Notes: generated by a model from the letters alone, not told the origin. 64,000 nt of DNA from Ochrobactrum sp. BTU1 (GCA_018798825.1 CP076354.1:1178001-1242000), one strand, 5' to 3'; positions 31,405 to 42,964 are shown, counted from the stretch's first letter. Translations and numbers: made by a program.

Positions 31405-31548
31405 ACATGAATCTCCCGATCTATTGAGGAGCATGATAAAAAAACTCGTGGCGGAAGCGAGGCAAAAAACGCACCCTCCCCAAAAGCTTCACCGATTCTA
31501 TTTAATGTATCGGGTGCGAAAGGCATTAAGTTAGCAAGGATTAATGGA

Positions 31549-32013
31549 ATGACCGACACAATCGACAGCCGTCTTAAAAATCTGGGTATATCTTTACCGG
31601 AAGCTGCAGCACCGGCTGCAAACTATGTGCCTTTCGCGCAAACCGGCCCTCTGTTGCTGACTTCGGGCCAGCTTCCATTGGAAAACGGCAAGCTCATTCA
31701 CACTGGTCAGATCGGCGATGCGCTGACGGTTGCTCACGGCCAGGCTGCAGCACGCGCCTGCGCCGTCAATATTCTCGCACAGGCAAAGGCAGCTCTTGGC
31801 GATCTGAACAAGATCAAGCGCGTCGTAAAGATCACCGTATTCGTTTCCTCGACAGCTGATTTCGTTGAACAGCATCTGGTTGCCAATGGCGCATCAGATC
31901 TTCTCGTCACTGTCCTTGGCGATGCTGGCAAACACGCCCGCTCAGCTGTCGGCGTTGCAAGCCTGCCGCTGAATGCACCGGTTGAAATCGAAGCAATCAT
32001 CGAGGTTGCATAA
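31549..32013 (+). CDS. RidA/YjgF-family enamine/imine deaminase
   Basis: RidA proteins hydrolyse reactive enamines and imines released by PLP enzymes such as threonine dehydratase. The 154-residue protein has the YjgF fold, with LLLTSGQLPLENGKL near the start, an ILAQAKAALGDLNKIKRVVKITVFVSS core and HARSAVGVASLPLNAPVEIEAI, which contains the conserved Arg that binds the substrate carboxylate. It belongs to the longer subgroup with an N-terminal extension. Its stop codon overlaps the next start (TAATG), so it is coupled to the phosphodiesterase gene. Confidence 0.9.
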   Translation: MTDTIDSRLKNLGISLPEAAAPAANYVPFAQTGPLLLTSGQLPLENGKLIHTGQIGDALTVAHGQAAARACAVNILAQAKAALGDLNKIKRVVKITVFVSSTADFVEQHLVANGASDLLVTVLGDAGKHARSAVGVASLPLNAPVEIEAIIEVA

Positions 32014-32738
32014 TGTCATCTCCTGAATGGCTCAAGAAACAGCCAATTGCGCATCGTGGCATCCACGATCTCAATAAAGAGCGGTGGGAAAACACACTCG
32101 CAGCCTTTGATGCAGCAGCGAAAGCTGGCTTTGCAATTGAATGCGACGTGCATCTGACCAAAGACGGCGGCGTCATCGTGTTTCATGATGACGATCTCAA
32201 GCGCCTTACCGGGCGCGAAGGCCGTATCAGCGATCTGACGCTCGCAGAGGCTACTGAGCTTCATATTGGCGGCACCGCTGATCGCGCGCCAACGCTCAAA
32301 CAGATGCTTGATCTGATTGCTGGCCGCGTGCCTGTCGTGATTGAGCTGAAGGGCATTGAAGGCCGCGACGATGGTCTCGTGGCGGCTGTTGCAAAAGAAC
32401 TCGCTTCTTATAAGGGCCAAGCTGCAATCATGTCTTTCGACCATCATCTGGTTCGACTGTTTGCAAGCGACGCTCCCGGCATCCCGGGAGGCCTGACCGC
32501 AGAAGGCACGCGTACAAAGGATTTCGAAGCACATTTCTCAATGCTCGCGCATCAGATTTCCTTCGTATCCTATAATGTGCATCACCTGCCGAACCCATTC
32601 GTCAGCTTCGTTCGTGAAAAGCTCGCCCTTCCGGTTATCAGCTGGACAGTACGCGATGCAGAAATGAAAAAGCATAGCGATCTCAACGTGGATCAGATCA
32701 CCTTTGAAGGCTTCGATCCGCGCGCACTGGTCGCTTAA
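32013..32738 (+). CDS. Glycerophosphodiester phosphodiesterase family protein
   Basis: The GDPD family hydrolyses glycerophosphodiesters to an alcohol and glycerol-3-phosphate. The 241-residue TIM-barrel protein shows the catalytic pair and metal ligands in IAHRGIHDLNKERWENTLAAF, FAIECDVHLTKDGGVIVFHDDDLKRLTG and VVIELKG. There is no signal peptide, so it is cytoplasmic. It is translationally coupled to the RidA gene and followed 14 bases later by an acyltransferase-like gene. Confidence 0.93.
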   Translation: MSSPEWLKKQPIAHRGIHDLNKERWENTLAAFDAAAKAGFAIECDVHLTKDGGVIVFHDDDLKRLTGREGRISDLTLAEATELHIGGTADRAPTLKQMLDLIAGRVPVVIELKGIEGRDDGLVAAVAKELASYKGQAAIMSFDHHLVRLFASDAPGIPGGLTAEGTRTKDFEAHFSMLAHQISFVSYNVHHLPNPFVSFVREKLALPVISWTVRDAEMKKHSDLNVDQITFEGFDPRALVA

Positions 32739-32752
32739 CAGGACATTTCGCC

Positions 32753-33940
32753 ATGAGTGACGACGAGAAGCAGACTGAGCAAAGCTTCGCTCTTCGCATC
32801 GTTGAAAGCGTTGGCGACTTTTCGGAAGACGAATGGAACCATCTTGCCGGAACTTCCCGGCAGGATGGCAATTATAACCCGTTTATTTCCCGCGCATTTC
32901 TTCTGGCGCTGGAACAGTCAGGCTCCGTGTCACAACAGGCTGGCTGGTTGCCTCACTATCTCCGCCTCGAAGACGATCAGGGGTATCTTATCGGGGCAAT
33001 TCCCAATTACCTGAAAGGCCATAGTCAGGGCGAATATGTATTCGACCACGGCTGGGCAGATGCTTTTGAACGCGCAGGCGGGCGTTACTACCCCAAGTTT
33101 CAGGCATCAGTTCCGTTCACACCCGCAACCGGCCCGCGCCTGCTTCACCATCGGGAGTTTGAACCCGAAGCCATCCAGGTTGCTCTCGCGACGGGGCTGC
33201 GGCAACTCACTGATCAGACAGGCGCTTCTTCTGCTCACGTTACATTCGCGCCTCAGACCGAGATTTCATCGCTCGAAGCAGCCGGTTTTCTGCATCGAAT
33301 CGATCAGCAGTTTCACTTTATAAACAATGGCTTTTCCGATTATGATGATTTTCTAAATGAGCTTGTGTCAAGAAAACGCAAAGCTCTCAAAAAAGAACGC
33401 CGAGAGGCGCTTTCAGAAGGCATCGAAATCGACTGGCTGACCGGCAAGGAGTTGACGGAAGCGGTCTGGGATGACTTTTATGAATTCTATATTGATACAG
33501 GCAGCCGCAAGTGGAGCCGCCCCTATCTCAACCGCAAGTTTTTCTCGCTGATTGGCGAAACGATGGCGCAGGATATCCTGCTGGTCATGGCGAAACGCAA
33601 TGGTCGTTACATTGCCGGTGCGATCAATTTCATCGGTAGCGATACACTTTATGGACGTCACTGGGGCTGTATCGAGGATCACCCATACCTCCATTTTGAG
33701 GTTTGCTACCATCAGGCGATAGACTTCGCGATTGATCGCAAATTACGGGTTGTGGAAGCAGGTGCACAGGGCGAGCACAAGCTTGCACGTGGCTATGTGC
33801 CTGTTACGACCCATTCCGCGCATTATATTGCGCATGAAGGTTTCCGCCGCGCTGTCAGCGATTATCTGGAACGTGAACGGCGAGAAGTCGATCAGATACA
33901 TGCAGCACTGGAAGAGCACACGCCCTTCAAGCAGGCATGA
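32753..33940 (+). CDS. FemAB-like GNAT-fold protein (DUF482)
   Basis: The 395-residue protein belongs to the PF04339-type family sometimes called peptidoglycan biosynthesis/recognition proteins. Visible features are an N-terminal SFALRIVESVGDFSEDEWNHLAG, the conserved YNPFISRAFL and LEDDQGYLIGAIPNYLKGHSQGEYVFDHGWADAFE, a basic segment VSRKRKALKKERREAL, and a C-terminal acyltransferase fold with YGRHWGCIEDHPYLHFEVCYHQAIDFAI and GAQGEHKLARGYVPVTTHSAHYI. FemAB relatives transfer aminoacyl groups, but the substrate here is unknown. It is probably cotranscribed with the two upstream genes and with the HIT gene. Confidence 0.85.
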   Translation: MSDDEKQTEQSFALRIVESVGDFSEDEWNHLAGTSRQDGNYNPFISRAFLLALEQSGSVSQQAGWLPHYLRLEDDQGYLIGAIPNYLKGHSQGEYVFDHGWADAFERAGGRYYPKFQASVPFTPATGPRLLHHREFEPEAIQVALATGLRQLTDQTGASSAHVTFAPQTEISSLEAAGFLHRIDQQFHFINNGFSDYDDFLNELVSRKRKALKKERREALSEGIEIDWLTGKELTEAVWDDFYEFYIDTGSRKWSRPYLNRKFFSLIGETMAQDILLVMAKRNGRYIAGAINFIGSDTLYGRHWGCIEDHPYLHFEVCYHQAIDFAIDRKLRVVEAGAQGEHKLARGYVPVTTHSAHYIAHEGFRRAVSDYLERERREVDQIHAALEEHTPFKQA

Positions 33941-33980
33941 CGATAACAACCGAATAAGAGACTGAACTGGAGAGAACAGT

Positions 33981-34403
33981 ATGTCCGCCACCTATGATGA
34001 CAACAACATCTTTGCAAAAATCCTGCGCGGCGAGATTCCTTCAACGCGCGTCTATGAAACGGATGATATTGTGGCATTCATGGATGTCATGCCGCAGGGA
34101 ACCGGCCACACGCTGGTTGTTCCAAAAGCCCCTTCACGCAACCTGCTTGATGCAAAGCCGGAAGCGCTCGCCCAAGCCATCAAAGCCGTGCAGAAGATCG
34201 CAAATGCCGTGAAGAATGCTTTTGACGCGGATGGCGTCACTGTCATTCAGTTTAACGAACCGGCAGCAGGCCAGACAGTTTATCACCTGCACTTCCACGT
34301 CATCCCGCGTTTTGAAGGTGTAGAACTGAAGCCTCATACCGGAAAAATGGAAGACGCAGCGGTTCTTACAGCAAATGCTGAGAAAATCCGCGCAGCACTT
34401 TGA
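33981..34403 (+). CDS. HIT-family (HINT-like) nucleotide hydrolase
   Basis: HINT-type proteins hydrolyse adenosine phosphoramidates and aminoacyl-adenylates. The 140-residue protein has the N-terminal NIFAKILRGEIPSTRVYETDD and the histidine triad YHLHFHVIPR with His102, His104 and His106, followed by the usual C-terminal helix. The ATG at 33981 follows GGAGAG. It is the last gene of a four-gene plus-strand run and ends convergently with azlD. Confidence 0.94.
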   Translation: MSATYDDNNIFAKILRGEIPSTRVYETDDIVAFMDVMPQGTGHTLVVPKAPSRNLLDAKPEALAQAIKAVQKIANAVKNAFDADGVTVIQFNEPAAGQTVYHLHFHVIPRFEGVELKPHTGKMEDAAVLTANAEKIRAAL

Positions 34404-34415
34404 TAAGAATCGTCT

Positions 34416-34763
34416 TTATAAGCTCAACAATCCGGCAATCAGCAGCGCTTCTGCCACCACAATACCGACAAGCAAGCGCTTGCCCGCGATAAGATAAGCG
34501 ATGAATCCGGCAGCTGCCGATCCAACACGAAGCCACATCGGGGAGTTTGCGAGCTCCCCGTTCGGATACAGAATAAGCTGTGCGATCACGCCTGCAACCA
34601 GTGCCGTCGCAACACAGCGCACAAACACCAGAACCTCCGAATCCTCACGTACCCGGCCACCGACAACCACTCCCATGACCCGGAAGATGTATGTTGGAAG
34701 CGCTCCTGCAAGCAGAATGAATACAAGCGGCCACCACCAATCGGAATAGCTGTCCCAATTCAT
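34416..34763 (-). CDS. azlD: AzlD-type branched-chain amino acid transport subunit
   Basis: AzlD is the small membrane partner of AzlC in branched-chain amino acid (and azaleucine) export. The 115-residue protein has about four hydrophobic segments and the family sequence LAGALPTYIFRVMGVVVGGRV near its N-terminus and RCVATALVAGVIAQLIL in the centre. It overlaps azlC by 4 bases. Substrates are inferred from family members only. Confidence 0.88.
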   Translation of the reverse strand: MNWDSYSDWWWPLVFILLAGALPTYIFRVMGVVVGGRVREDSEVLVFVRCVATALVAGVIAQLILYPNGELANSPMWLRVGSAAAGFIAYLIAGKRLLVGIVVAEALLIAGLLSL

Positions 34764-35524
34764 TGCAGAGCCTCCTTGCTCGCCTTGCGCGAGCGGTGAA
34801 AGGCGAAGGAAATCAGCCCGCCGAAAACACCAGTCAGAAGCAGATCATAGCCCGGTGCAAACTGGTGGAAGATCGGGAAAAGCACGATGCCTGAAACCAT
34901 CGCAATCTGCCCCGCCCGTTCGCGGGCCGATCTCCAGAGCGATGTTAGAAAGTACATCGGCGTGAGCATGAAAAGCGCTGCAAACACGACAGGCGGAAAA
35001 GATGCCGACAGCATATAAACCAAGGCGACCACAAGCGCATTCGTGCCAACAAGAACGGTGCCGATGCCTGCAAAATAGCTGGTCCGCATATTGCGTGGCA
35101 CATTACGCAGCTCTTCCATTGCCATGACCCAGGCCGTCACCGCCACAAAATGGCATAGGGCCGCAAGTGTCAGCTTGCGTGTCTTTGGGCCTTTCAATTC
35201 CGGTAAAAGAGCCACCACCATCGGCATGAGGCGAACAGATGACAATCCGACAGCCAAGGCCGCTGCGGGAATTGATACCCCGGCGCTGATCGCGCCAATG
35301 AGCACCACCTTTGCAGGCAGAGCCCAAATGGTCAGTGTCATAAACACCGCCTGCCCGGCTGTTATGCCACTTTCAATCGCCAGCCCTGAAAAGCCAATAA
35401 AGGAACTCATCAGTAAAATGGCAGGCACGCTCACGATTCGGCGCGTACCGCGAAAAAACCAGCCAAGATGGCCAGATTGCTCTGCTGACTGTTGGTCGGA
35501 ACTGGGGGAAAGACTCGAAGACAT
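34760..35524 (-). CDS. azlC: AzlC-type branched-chain amino acid permease
   Basis: AzlC is the large inner-membrane subunit of the AzlCD exporter. The 254-residue protein has a hydrophilic N-terminus (about 25 residues), then about seven hydrophobic segments, with SFIGFSGLAIESGITAGQAVFMTLTIWALPAKVVLIGAI, the conserved SSVRLMPMVVALLPELKG and a C-terminal LLTGVFGGLISFAFHR. Its start is the ATG at 35524. A copy of the dispersed repeat lies just upstream, between it and clpA. Confidence 0.9.
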   Translation of the reverse strand: MSSSLSPSSDQQSAEQSGHLGWFFRGTRRIVSVPAILLMSSFIGFSGLAIESGITAGQAVFMTLTIWALPAKVVLIGAISAGVSIPAAALAVGLSSVRLMPMVVALLPELKGPKTRKLTLAALCHFVAVTAWVMAMEELRNVPRNMRTSYFAGIGTVLVGTNALVVALVYMLSASFPPVVFAALFMLTPMYFLTSLWRSARERAGQIAMVSGIVLFPIFHQFAPGYDLLLTGVFGGLISFAFHRSRKASKEALQ

Positions 35525-35534
35525 GCTTCAAACT

Positions 35535-35640
35535 AAAGCATTTCCAGCAAAAGTGCGAAGCGGTTTTGCGCAGGATAATGCATATTAAAAACTGAAGATG
35601 TATTTAAGCCAAAATTGCGAAGCGGTTTTTCAGCCGCAAA
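35535..35640. repeat. Dispersed intergenic repeat element, partial copy
   Basis: The azlC-clpA gap starts with aaagcatttccagcaaaagtg, gcgaagcggttttgcg and ggataatgcatattaaaaac, matching the 5' part of the copies at 10922 and 63722. A second gcgaagcggttttt block follows at about 35618. The 3' ctggaac block is missing. Confidence 0.65.
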
Positions 35641-35650
35641 TGCAGTCAAT

Positions 35651-35681
35651 AAAAAAGGCCCTTCATGTGAAGGGCCTTTTT
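35651..35681 (-). terminator. Rho-independent terminator after clpA
   Basis: AAAAAGGCCCTTCA pairs with TGAAGGGCCTTTTT, with a T-run on both strands. It lies a few bases beyond the clpA stop codon on the minus strand. Confidence 0.88.
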
Positions 35682-35687
35682 AAGTTC

Positions 35688-38162
<2,475 letters not shown>

Positions 38163-38168
38163 ATGACC

Positions 38169-38519
38169 TCACTTTTTCTCCATTACACATTGTAATGGAT
38201 GCTGGTTTTGGCGGGCAAAATCCATGACCTGGCTAACCTTGGTTTCGGCAACTTCGTAAGTGAATACGCCGCACTCACCGACACCGTGGTTATGAACATG
38301 CAACATAATACGCGTTGCGTCGTCCATATTCTTTTGAAAAAACCGCTGCAGGACATGAATGACAAACTCCATAGGAGTGTAGTCATCATTGAGAAGCAGG
38401 ACACGATAGAGGCTTGGCTTCTTGGTTTTAGGCTGCGTGCGCGTGACCACAACCGTACCGTTATCCGGTCCGTTCCCGCCGTTGGTCTTGCTCTGCATGA
38501 CTGGATTAAAATGCCTCAT
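38169..38519 (-). CDS. clpS: ATP-dependent Clp protease adaptor ClpS
   Basis: ClpS binds N-degron residues and docks on the ClpA N domain. The core [43 protein letters not shown] holds the hydrophobic-pocket residues (Asn and Asp of NDDYT, Met, and the His of HVHNHG). The 116-residue length uses the ATG at 38519. The ATG at 38498 (MQSKTNGG) is an equal alternative, and a TTG at 38543 is less likely; none has a strong ribosome-binding site. Rhizobiales often have a second ClpS. clpA follows. Confidence 0.95.
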   Translation of the reverse strand: MRHFNPVMQSKTNGGNGPDNGTVVVTRTQPKTKKPSLYRVLLLNDDYTPMEFVIHVLQRFFQKNMDDATRIMLHVHNHGVGECGVFTYEVAETKVSQVMDFARQNQHPLQCVMEKK

Positions 38520-38885
38520 GAAACCTAACACCCGAATGCCCAACTATCTGGCCTGCCTGCCCTCATATGTAGGGCGTCATGATCTGATTTTAAGCCCTTC
38601 ATCGACACTTGCAACCGAGACTTATTGCAAGGTGCTGCATTGGCACAGTTATCTCAGTCACTTTTACGAGTAGGCAACCATCGAAAGATGTTCAAAATCA
38701 AAAATAGCTATCAATAAGACGAACGAGCACCCGAAACCGCTGGGCACATTTTTTCAAAATTTATGAATATTGTAGTTACCATAAACGGATTGGTAACGCT
38801 GATGACAGTAAGGTTACGGAATTAGACAGCTGTGTGCCCTTTGCGCCGCAGTTCAAAAAAACCGGAATACAGGCAGGTCATCATC
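38520..38885. promoter_or_regulatory. clpS / D,D-carboxypeptidase divergent region with inverted repeats
   Basis: This 366-base divergent region holds no convincing gene. It contains CTTGCAA-N10-TTGCAAG (38608-38631), about 100 bases upstream of clpS, and GTTACC-N11-GGTAAC (38775-38797), with a third GGTTAC at 38812, just before the carboxypeptidase gene. Both look like operator-type sites, but I cannot name the regulators. Confidence 0.45.
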
Positions 38886-40292
38886 GTGCGTACCGCATTC
38901 AGCAAAGTAGCATATGCCTTGAAAAGAGCGGCGCAAGCCACACTTCTTCTCGCTGTTGTAACAGGCTGCTCTACGGCCTCAACGACAGTTCCTGCTGTGG
39001 CAAATGACAGATATGCCGCTATTGTGATCGATGCGAACACCGGAAAAACGCTGTTTGCATCCAACGCAGACGCTAAACGCTATCCGGCATCGCTGACCAA
39101 GATGATGACCATGTACATGCTATTTGAAGGCATGAAGTCAGGTCGTATCAATAAAGATACCCGTATTCCTATCTCTTCTTATGCAGCAGCGCGTCCACCG
39201 ACAAAGATTGGCTTCAAGCCAGGTCAGACCATCCGTGTTGAAGATGCTATTCTCGCCATGGTGACCAAGTCTGCCAACGACGTTGCAACTGCTTCGGGCG
39301 AATTCCTTGGCGGCTCAGAAGAGCGTTTCGCACAGATGATGACGGCCAAAGCCCGTCGTCTGGGCATGGCAAACACCACTTTCCGCAACGCGTCGGGCCT
39401 TCCGAACATGTCGCAGGTTACGACTGCACGCGACATGGCAATCCTCAGCATTGCGCTTCGTCAGCACTTCCCGCAGGAGTTTTCATACTTCTCGCGTCGT
39501 AGCTTCGTATTCCGTGGTCAGACAATCAATGGTCACAACCGCCTGCTCGGTCGTGTTGAAGGCGTTGACGGTATTAAAACCGGTTACACCAATGCATCGG
39601 GCTACAACCTCGCTTCATCGGTCAATTATGACGGTCGTCGTCTTGTTGCCGTTGTCATGGGCGGTAACACCGGCGCGAGCCGCGATGCACACATGACCCA
39701 GCTGATCCGCAAGTATCTTCCTGCAGCCACTCGTGGCCGCGTTTCGGAACCACTTGTTGCAATGCGTGGTGAAGTTCCACAGGTTGTCGCATCGGTTGAT
39801 CTGCCAAAGGCACGTAATGCACCGGTTCCAGTTGCTCGTCAGACCACTGAAGTTGCTGACGTCATCAACAACGAAAGCGGCGAAGGCGATATTGACCAGC
39901 CACAGGTTCTGGCTCTCGCCGCACCGACACAGCGCCCAGCTGCAATGGCAGCGCAGGCAGCTGTGCGCCCAACGCCAAAGGCCGCAGTTCCGTCGGCTCC
40001 AGCACACGATATCGACCCTGTAACGACAGCATCAGCACCCGCTTCCGGTGGCTGGGCCATTCAGGTTGGCTCGCTGCCAAGCGAAGGCCAGGCACGCGAT
40101 ATGTTGACCAAGGTCTCTTCATCAGTCGGTGCGCCACTTCGTTCCGCATCGCCTTACACTGAAACATTCGTGAAGGGTAACTCCACTTTCTACCGTGCTC
40201 GCTTTGTAGGCTTCTCCTCGAAGCAGGCTGCATGGGATGCATGCGCATCGCTCAAGAAGAAGAACTTTGGCTGCTACGCAGTCGCCAATTAA
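38886..40292 (+). CDS. D-alanyl-D-alanine carboxypeptidase with SPOR domain
   Basis: Penicillin-binding peptidases of the S11 family trim the terminal D-Ala of peptidoglycan stem peptides. The 468-residue protein shows SLTK (Ser69, Lys72), SAN (Ser129-Asn131) and KTG (231-233), the complete active site. A C-terminal SPOR domain (about 395-468, GGWAIQVGSLPSEGQARDML) should bind denuded glycan at the division septum. The N-terminus ends in AVVTGC, a possible lipobox with Cys28, so it may be a lipoprotein. I chose the GTG at 38886; an in-frame GTG at 38832 gives 18 more residues but no better signal. The Pro/Ala-rich linker lies at about 320-390. Confidence 0.92.
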   Translation: MRTAFSKVAYALKRAAQATLLLAVVTGCSTASTTVPAVANDRYAAIVIDANTGKTLFASNADAKRYPASLTKMMTMYMLFEGMKSGRINKDTRIPISSYAAARPPTKIGFKPGQTIRVEDAILAMVTKSANDVATASGEFLGGSEERFAQMMTAKARRLGMANTTFRNASGLPNMSQVTTARDMAILSIALRQHFPQEFSYFSRRSFVFRGQTINGHNRLLGRVEGVDGIKTGYTNASGYNLASSVNYDGRRLVAVVMGGNTGASRDAHMTQLIRKYLPAATRGRVSEPLVAMRGEVPQVVASVDLPKARNAPVPVARQTTEVADVINNESGEGDIDQPQVLALAAPTQRPAAMAAQAAVRPTPKAAVPSAPAHDIDPVTTASAPASGGWAIQVGSLPSEGQARDMLTKVSSSVGAPLRSASPYTETFVKGNSTFYRARFVGFSSKQAAWDACASLKKKNFGCYAVAN

Positions 40293-40363
40293 TCCGAGCG
40301 AGAGGGGAGGCTCTCTCGTAACCGCTTTAAACCCGAAAATAGTATTGCGTAGAGGGTTTCGAG

Positions 40364-40660
40364 ATGTCGAATATGAATGAAACGATCGGACAATATGCTC
40401 TGAAGTCCAGCATATGGACTGAACAAGCGCCTCGCCCATCCGGACTTAGTTCACTGTTCTCCGTTCAGGCTCTTAAGCAGGCTGCGATTCGTCTTGCCGA
40501 TGTGCGTCATGGAAAAGGTTTCCATACGCGTGATCTGGTTGGATTGCTGGTTGGCCACGCCGCTCGCAATCGCCGCATGGTGCAGCCGCGCACCATGATG
40601 CGTATGACCCTGCCGGTTACGTCCGATAAAGTGGCAGTACGCATCACGATTGAGAGCTGA
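40364..40660 (+). CDS. Small basic protein of unknown function
   Basis: I do not recognise this 98-residue protein. The ATG at 40364 follows GAGGG and codon use looks like that of the neighbours, which supports it as a real gene. It is basic in the middle (IRLADVRHGKGFHTRDLVGLLVGHAARNRRMVQPRTMMRM), has no signal peptide and no membrane segment. It lies 71 bases after the carboxypeptidase and ends at a strong terminator, so it may share that transcript. Confidence 0.65.
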   Translation: MSNMNETIGQYALKSSIWTEQAPRPSGLSSLFSVQALKQAAIRLADVRHGKGFHTRDLVGLLVGHAARNRRMVQPRTMMRMTLPVTSDKVAVRITIES

Positions 40661-40673
40661 AATATCTCACCTA

Positions 40674-40708
40674 CAAAAAAGGCCCGTCATTTCGACGGGC
40701 CTTTTTTG
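40674..40708 (+). terminator. Rho-independent terminator after the 98-residue gene
   Basis: AAAAAAGGCCCGTC pairs with GACGGGCCTTTTTT around an ATTTC loop, with T-runs on both strands. It therefore can serve both the plus-strand gene ending at 40660 and the minus-strand DUF1489 gene ending at 40717. Confidence 0.92.
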
Positions 40709-40716
40709 TTTGTAAA

Positions 40717-41154
40717 CTAAAGCAATCCCAGCGCTGCAAGTTCCTGCCGAAGCTCCGGCGGCAGTGCTGCCCTGCCCGACTTACCAGCCGCTTCATCAAG
40801 CGGAACCTCGTTTTCACTGAGATAGCGCCAGCCCTGAAAAGCACGACGTGGTTGCCACTGAGTCGGATGGATTTTCGGCTCCAGCACCAGATGGCAGCGA
40901 TTGATGCCCTGCTCATCCGTAAACGGGCGAATATCGAGCAAGCGCTGGCGGCATTGAACATTGCCTTTGATCACCCAATAAAGCGATCCGCCTTCAAGCA
41001 GTTCATCAATACGTTTGGGAACCATGCGTGTCGTGTGAAACTGTTCCGGGACAAGCCCGGCAGCGCGCTGCTCCGCAAGCCTGAAATCGATCCAGGCTGC
41101 GAGATCTTCGATGCTATCGCAGCCGACGCAGAGTTTGACGAGATTAAGTGCCAT
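40717..41154 (-). CDS. DUF1489 family protein
   Basis: The 145-residue protein matches an alphaproteobacterial family of unknown function, with LNLVKLCVGCDSIEDLAAWID at the start, TTRMVPKRIDELLEGGSLYWVIKG in the middle and a RRAFQGWRYL segment. It has no signal peptide or membrane segment, and the Trp/Arg-rich centre suggests a nucleic-acid or nucleotide ligand only weakly. It follows sdaA on the same strand after 53 bases. Confidence 0.85.
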   Translation of the reverse strand: MALNLVKLCVGCDSIEDLAAWIDFRLAEQRAAGLVPEQFHTTRMVPKRIDELLEGGSLYWVIKGNVQCRQRLLDIRPFTDEQGINRCHLVLEPKIHPTQWQPRRAFQGWRYLSENEVPLDEAAGKSGRAALPPELRQELAALGLL

Positions 41155-41207
41155 GAGGCTGATTTAGCCAAGCTGAATGCAGGCTTCAAGTGATAAGAAT
41201 GTTATCC

Positions 41208-42611
41208 TCAGCAGGCAACCACATTGACGGCCAGTCCGCCCTGACTGGTTTCCTTGTAGCGCTCGCTCATATCGTGACCCGTCTGACGCATGGTTTCGAT
41301 ACAGGCATCAAGCGGCACGAAATGCTGACCATCACCCTTCACAGCAAGCGATGCAGCCGTAACAGCCTTTACAGCGCCAAGCGCATTGCGTTCAATACAA
41401 GGCACCTGCACGAGACCGGCTACCGGATCGCAGGTCATGCCCAGATGATGCTCAAGGGCTATTTCAGCTGCATTCTCAATCTGCTCAGGCGTGCCGCCCA
41501 TAACAGCCGCAAGACCGGCAGCGGCCATAGCTGATGCAGAACCGACCTCACCCTGACAACCTACTTCTGCGCCTGAGATCGAAGCATTGTGCTTGATCAC
41601 GCCACCAATTGCCGCTGACGTCAGCAAAAAGTCTCGAATGCCCTTTGCATCGGCATCGTCGTGGAAATGAAGGTAATATCGCAGAACAGCAGGCACGACA
41701 CCCGCCGCACCATTGGTCGGTGCGGTTACAACACGCCCACCCGAAGCATTCTCTTCGTTGACGGCCATAGCATAGACGGACAGCCAGTCATTTGCGAGCA
41801 GCGGATTGAGCTTGTTGTTGCGCCAATCGTCTTCCAGACGCTCAAATAGTTGACGTGCGCGGCGACGGACCTTCAAGCCCCCCGGCATGATACCATCACG
41901 GCTCAGGCCACGTTCGATACAACCTCGCATCGCACCCCAGATGCGATCAAGACCTTCGTCGAGATCAAGGCACGACATATGGCACTCTTCATTGGCGCGC
42001 TTCATGTCGGCAATTGAAAGCCCACTTGAACGTGCCATAGCGAGCATTTCAGCTGCATTGTTGAACGGATAAGGCACATTGGCCTTTTCCTCGCGCTTTC
42101 CACCACTGGTCTGCACGCGGCTCAATTCTTCCGCAGTCACAACAAAGCCGCCGCCAATCGAAAAATACACACGGCGGAGGAGCAATCGGTCGCTTTTGTC
42201 GTATGCCTCAAAAGCCATGCCATTCGCATGGCCGGGCAAAGGCGTCTTACGATCAAGAACCAAATCGGTCTTGGGATCAAACTGATATGCCGGATGCCCA
42301 GCGGGCTGAACCGTCCTGGCACGCGAAACCTTTTCGACTTCGCTATCCATAATATCCGGATCAATCGAATCAGGTGTGAAACCACAAAGGCCCAGAATCA
42401 CAGCGCGATCCGTGGCGTGGCCGATGCCGGTATAGGCGAGTGAGCCGTGCAGGCTCGCCTTCAATCGATAAACCTTCGCATTGGCGGGCTTCGGCCAATT
42501 GCCGCTGACCAGCTCATCGAGGAACATATGGGCAGCCGTCATCGGACCCATCGTGTGCGAACTCGAAGGCCCAATACCAATTTTATACAGATCGAATACC
42601 GACAGAAACAT
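41208..42611 (-). CDS. sdaA: L-serine ammonia-lyase, iron-sulfur type
   Basis: The enzyme deaminates L-serine to pyruvate using a [4Fe-4S] cluster. The 467-residue single-chain form has the N-terminal beta domain ([27 protein letters not shown]) and the C-terminal alpha domain with [69 protein letters not shown] and a late Cys (VVAC), which supply the cluster cysteines. I chose the ATG at 42611; the upstream in-frame extension lacks support. It is monocistronic or cotranscribed with DUF1489. Confidence 0.96.
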   Translation of the reverse strand: MFLSVFDLYKIGIGPSSSHTMGPMTAAHMFLDELVSGNWPKPANAKVYRLKASLHGSLAYTGIGHATDRAVILGLCGFTPDSIDPDIMDSEVEKVSRARTVQPAGHPAYQFDPKTDLVLDRKTPLPGHANGMAFEAYDKSDRLLLRRVYFSIGGGFVVTAEELSRVQTSGGKREEKANVPYPFNNAAEMLAMARSSGLSIADMKRANEECHMSCLDLDEGLDRIWGAMRGCIERGLSRDGIMPGGLKVRRRARQLFERLEDDWRNNKLNPLLANDWLSVYAMAVNEENASGGRVVTAPTNGAAGVVPAVLRYYLHFHDDADAKGIRDFLLTSAAIGGVIKHNASISGAEVGCQGEVGSASAMAAAGLAAVMGGTPEQIENAAEIALEHHLGMTCDPVAGLVQVPCIERNALGAVKAVTAASLAVKGDGQHFVPLDACIETMRQTGHDMSERYKETSQGGLAVNVVAC

Positions 42612-42865
42612 TCTACACCTATTTCGCCCCGCAAACGGGCAGCGCAATGTCACGCGCGAACGCGCAATAATATTACACCATTAACAGATAGTGTAGGAGA
42701 GGAACAACGCCAACAGAATGCCGAAATGCGGCATTAAATTTCCGGTTTACGCAACTCCATAGCACGTCGAACCTCAATTAAGATACGAACGCACGTTCTG
42801 TCCATTTTCAATGCAAAGCCGTATCCGAAAAGCCATTCAACTTTTCGGGACCGAATGCATCCGCA

Positions 42866-42964
42866 TCAAGCGGAAAAAAGATAAGCCATGAGAATGATTG
42901 TAGCGAGGCCAACGACTGCCCAGAGCGTCACGCCCCAGCAGGATTTTTGAACGGTTTCGTCCAT
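42866..42964 (-). CDS. Possible 32-residue single-span membrane peptide
   Basis: In the 581-base gap between sdaA and the YdcF-like gene, a minus-strand ATG at 42964 opens 32 codons ending in TGA at 42866. The peptide has a polar start (MDETVQKSC) and one hydrophobic stretch (WGVTLWAVVGLATIILMAYLF), as expected of a small inner-membrane protein. No clear ribosome-binding site precedes the ATG. The rest of the gap holds only a short ATGCCG/CGGCAT inverted repeat near 42718. Confidence 0.4.
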   Translation of the reverse strand: MDETVQKSCWGVTLWAVVGLATIILMAYLFSA

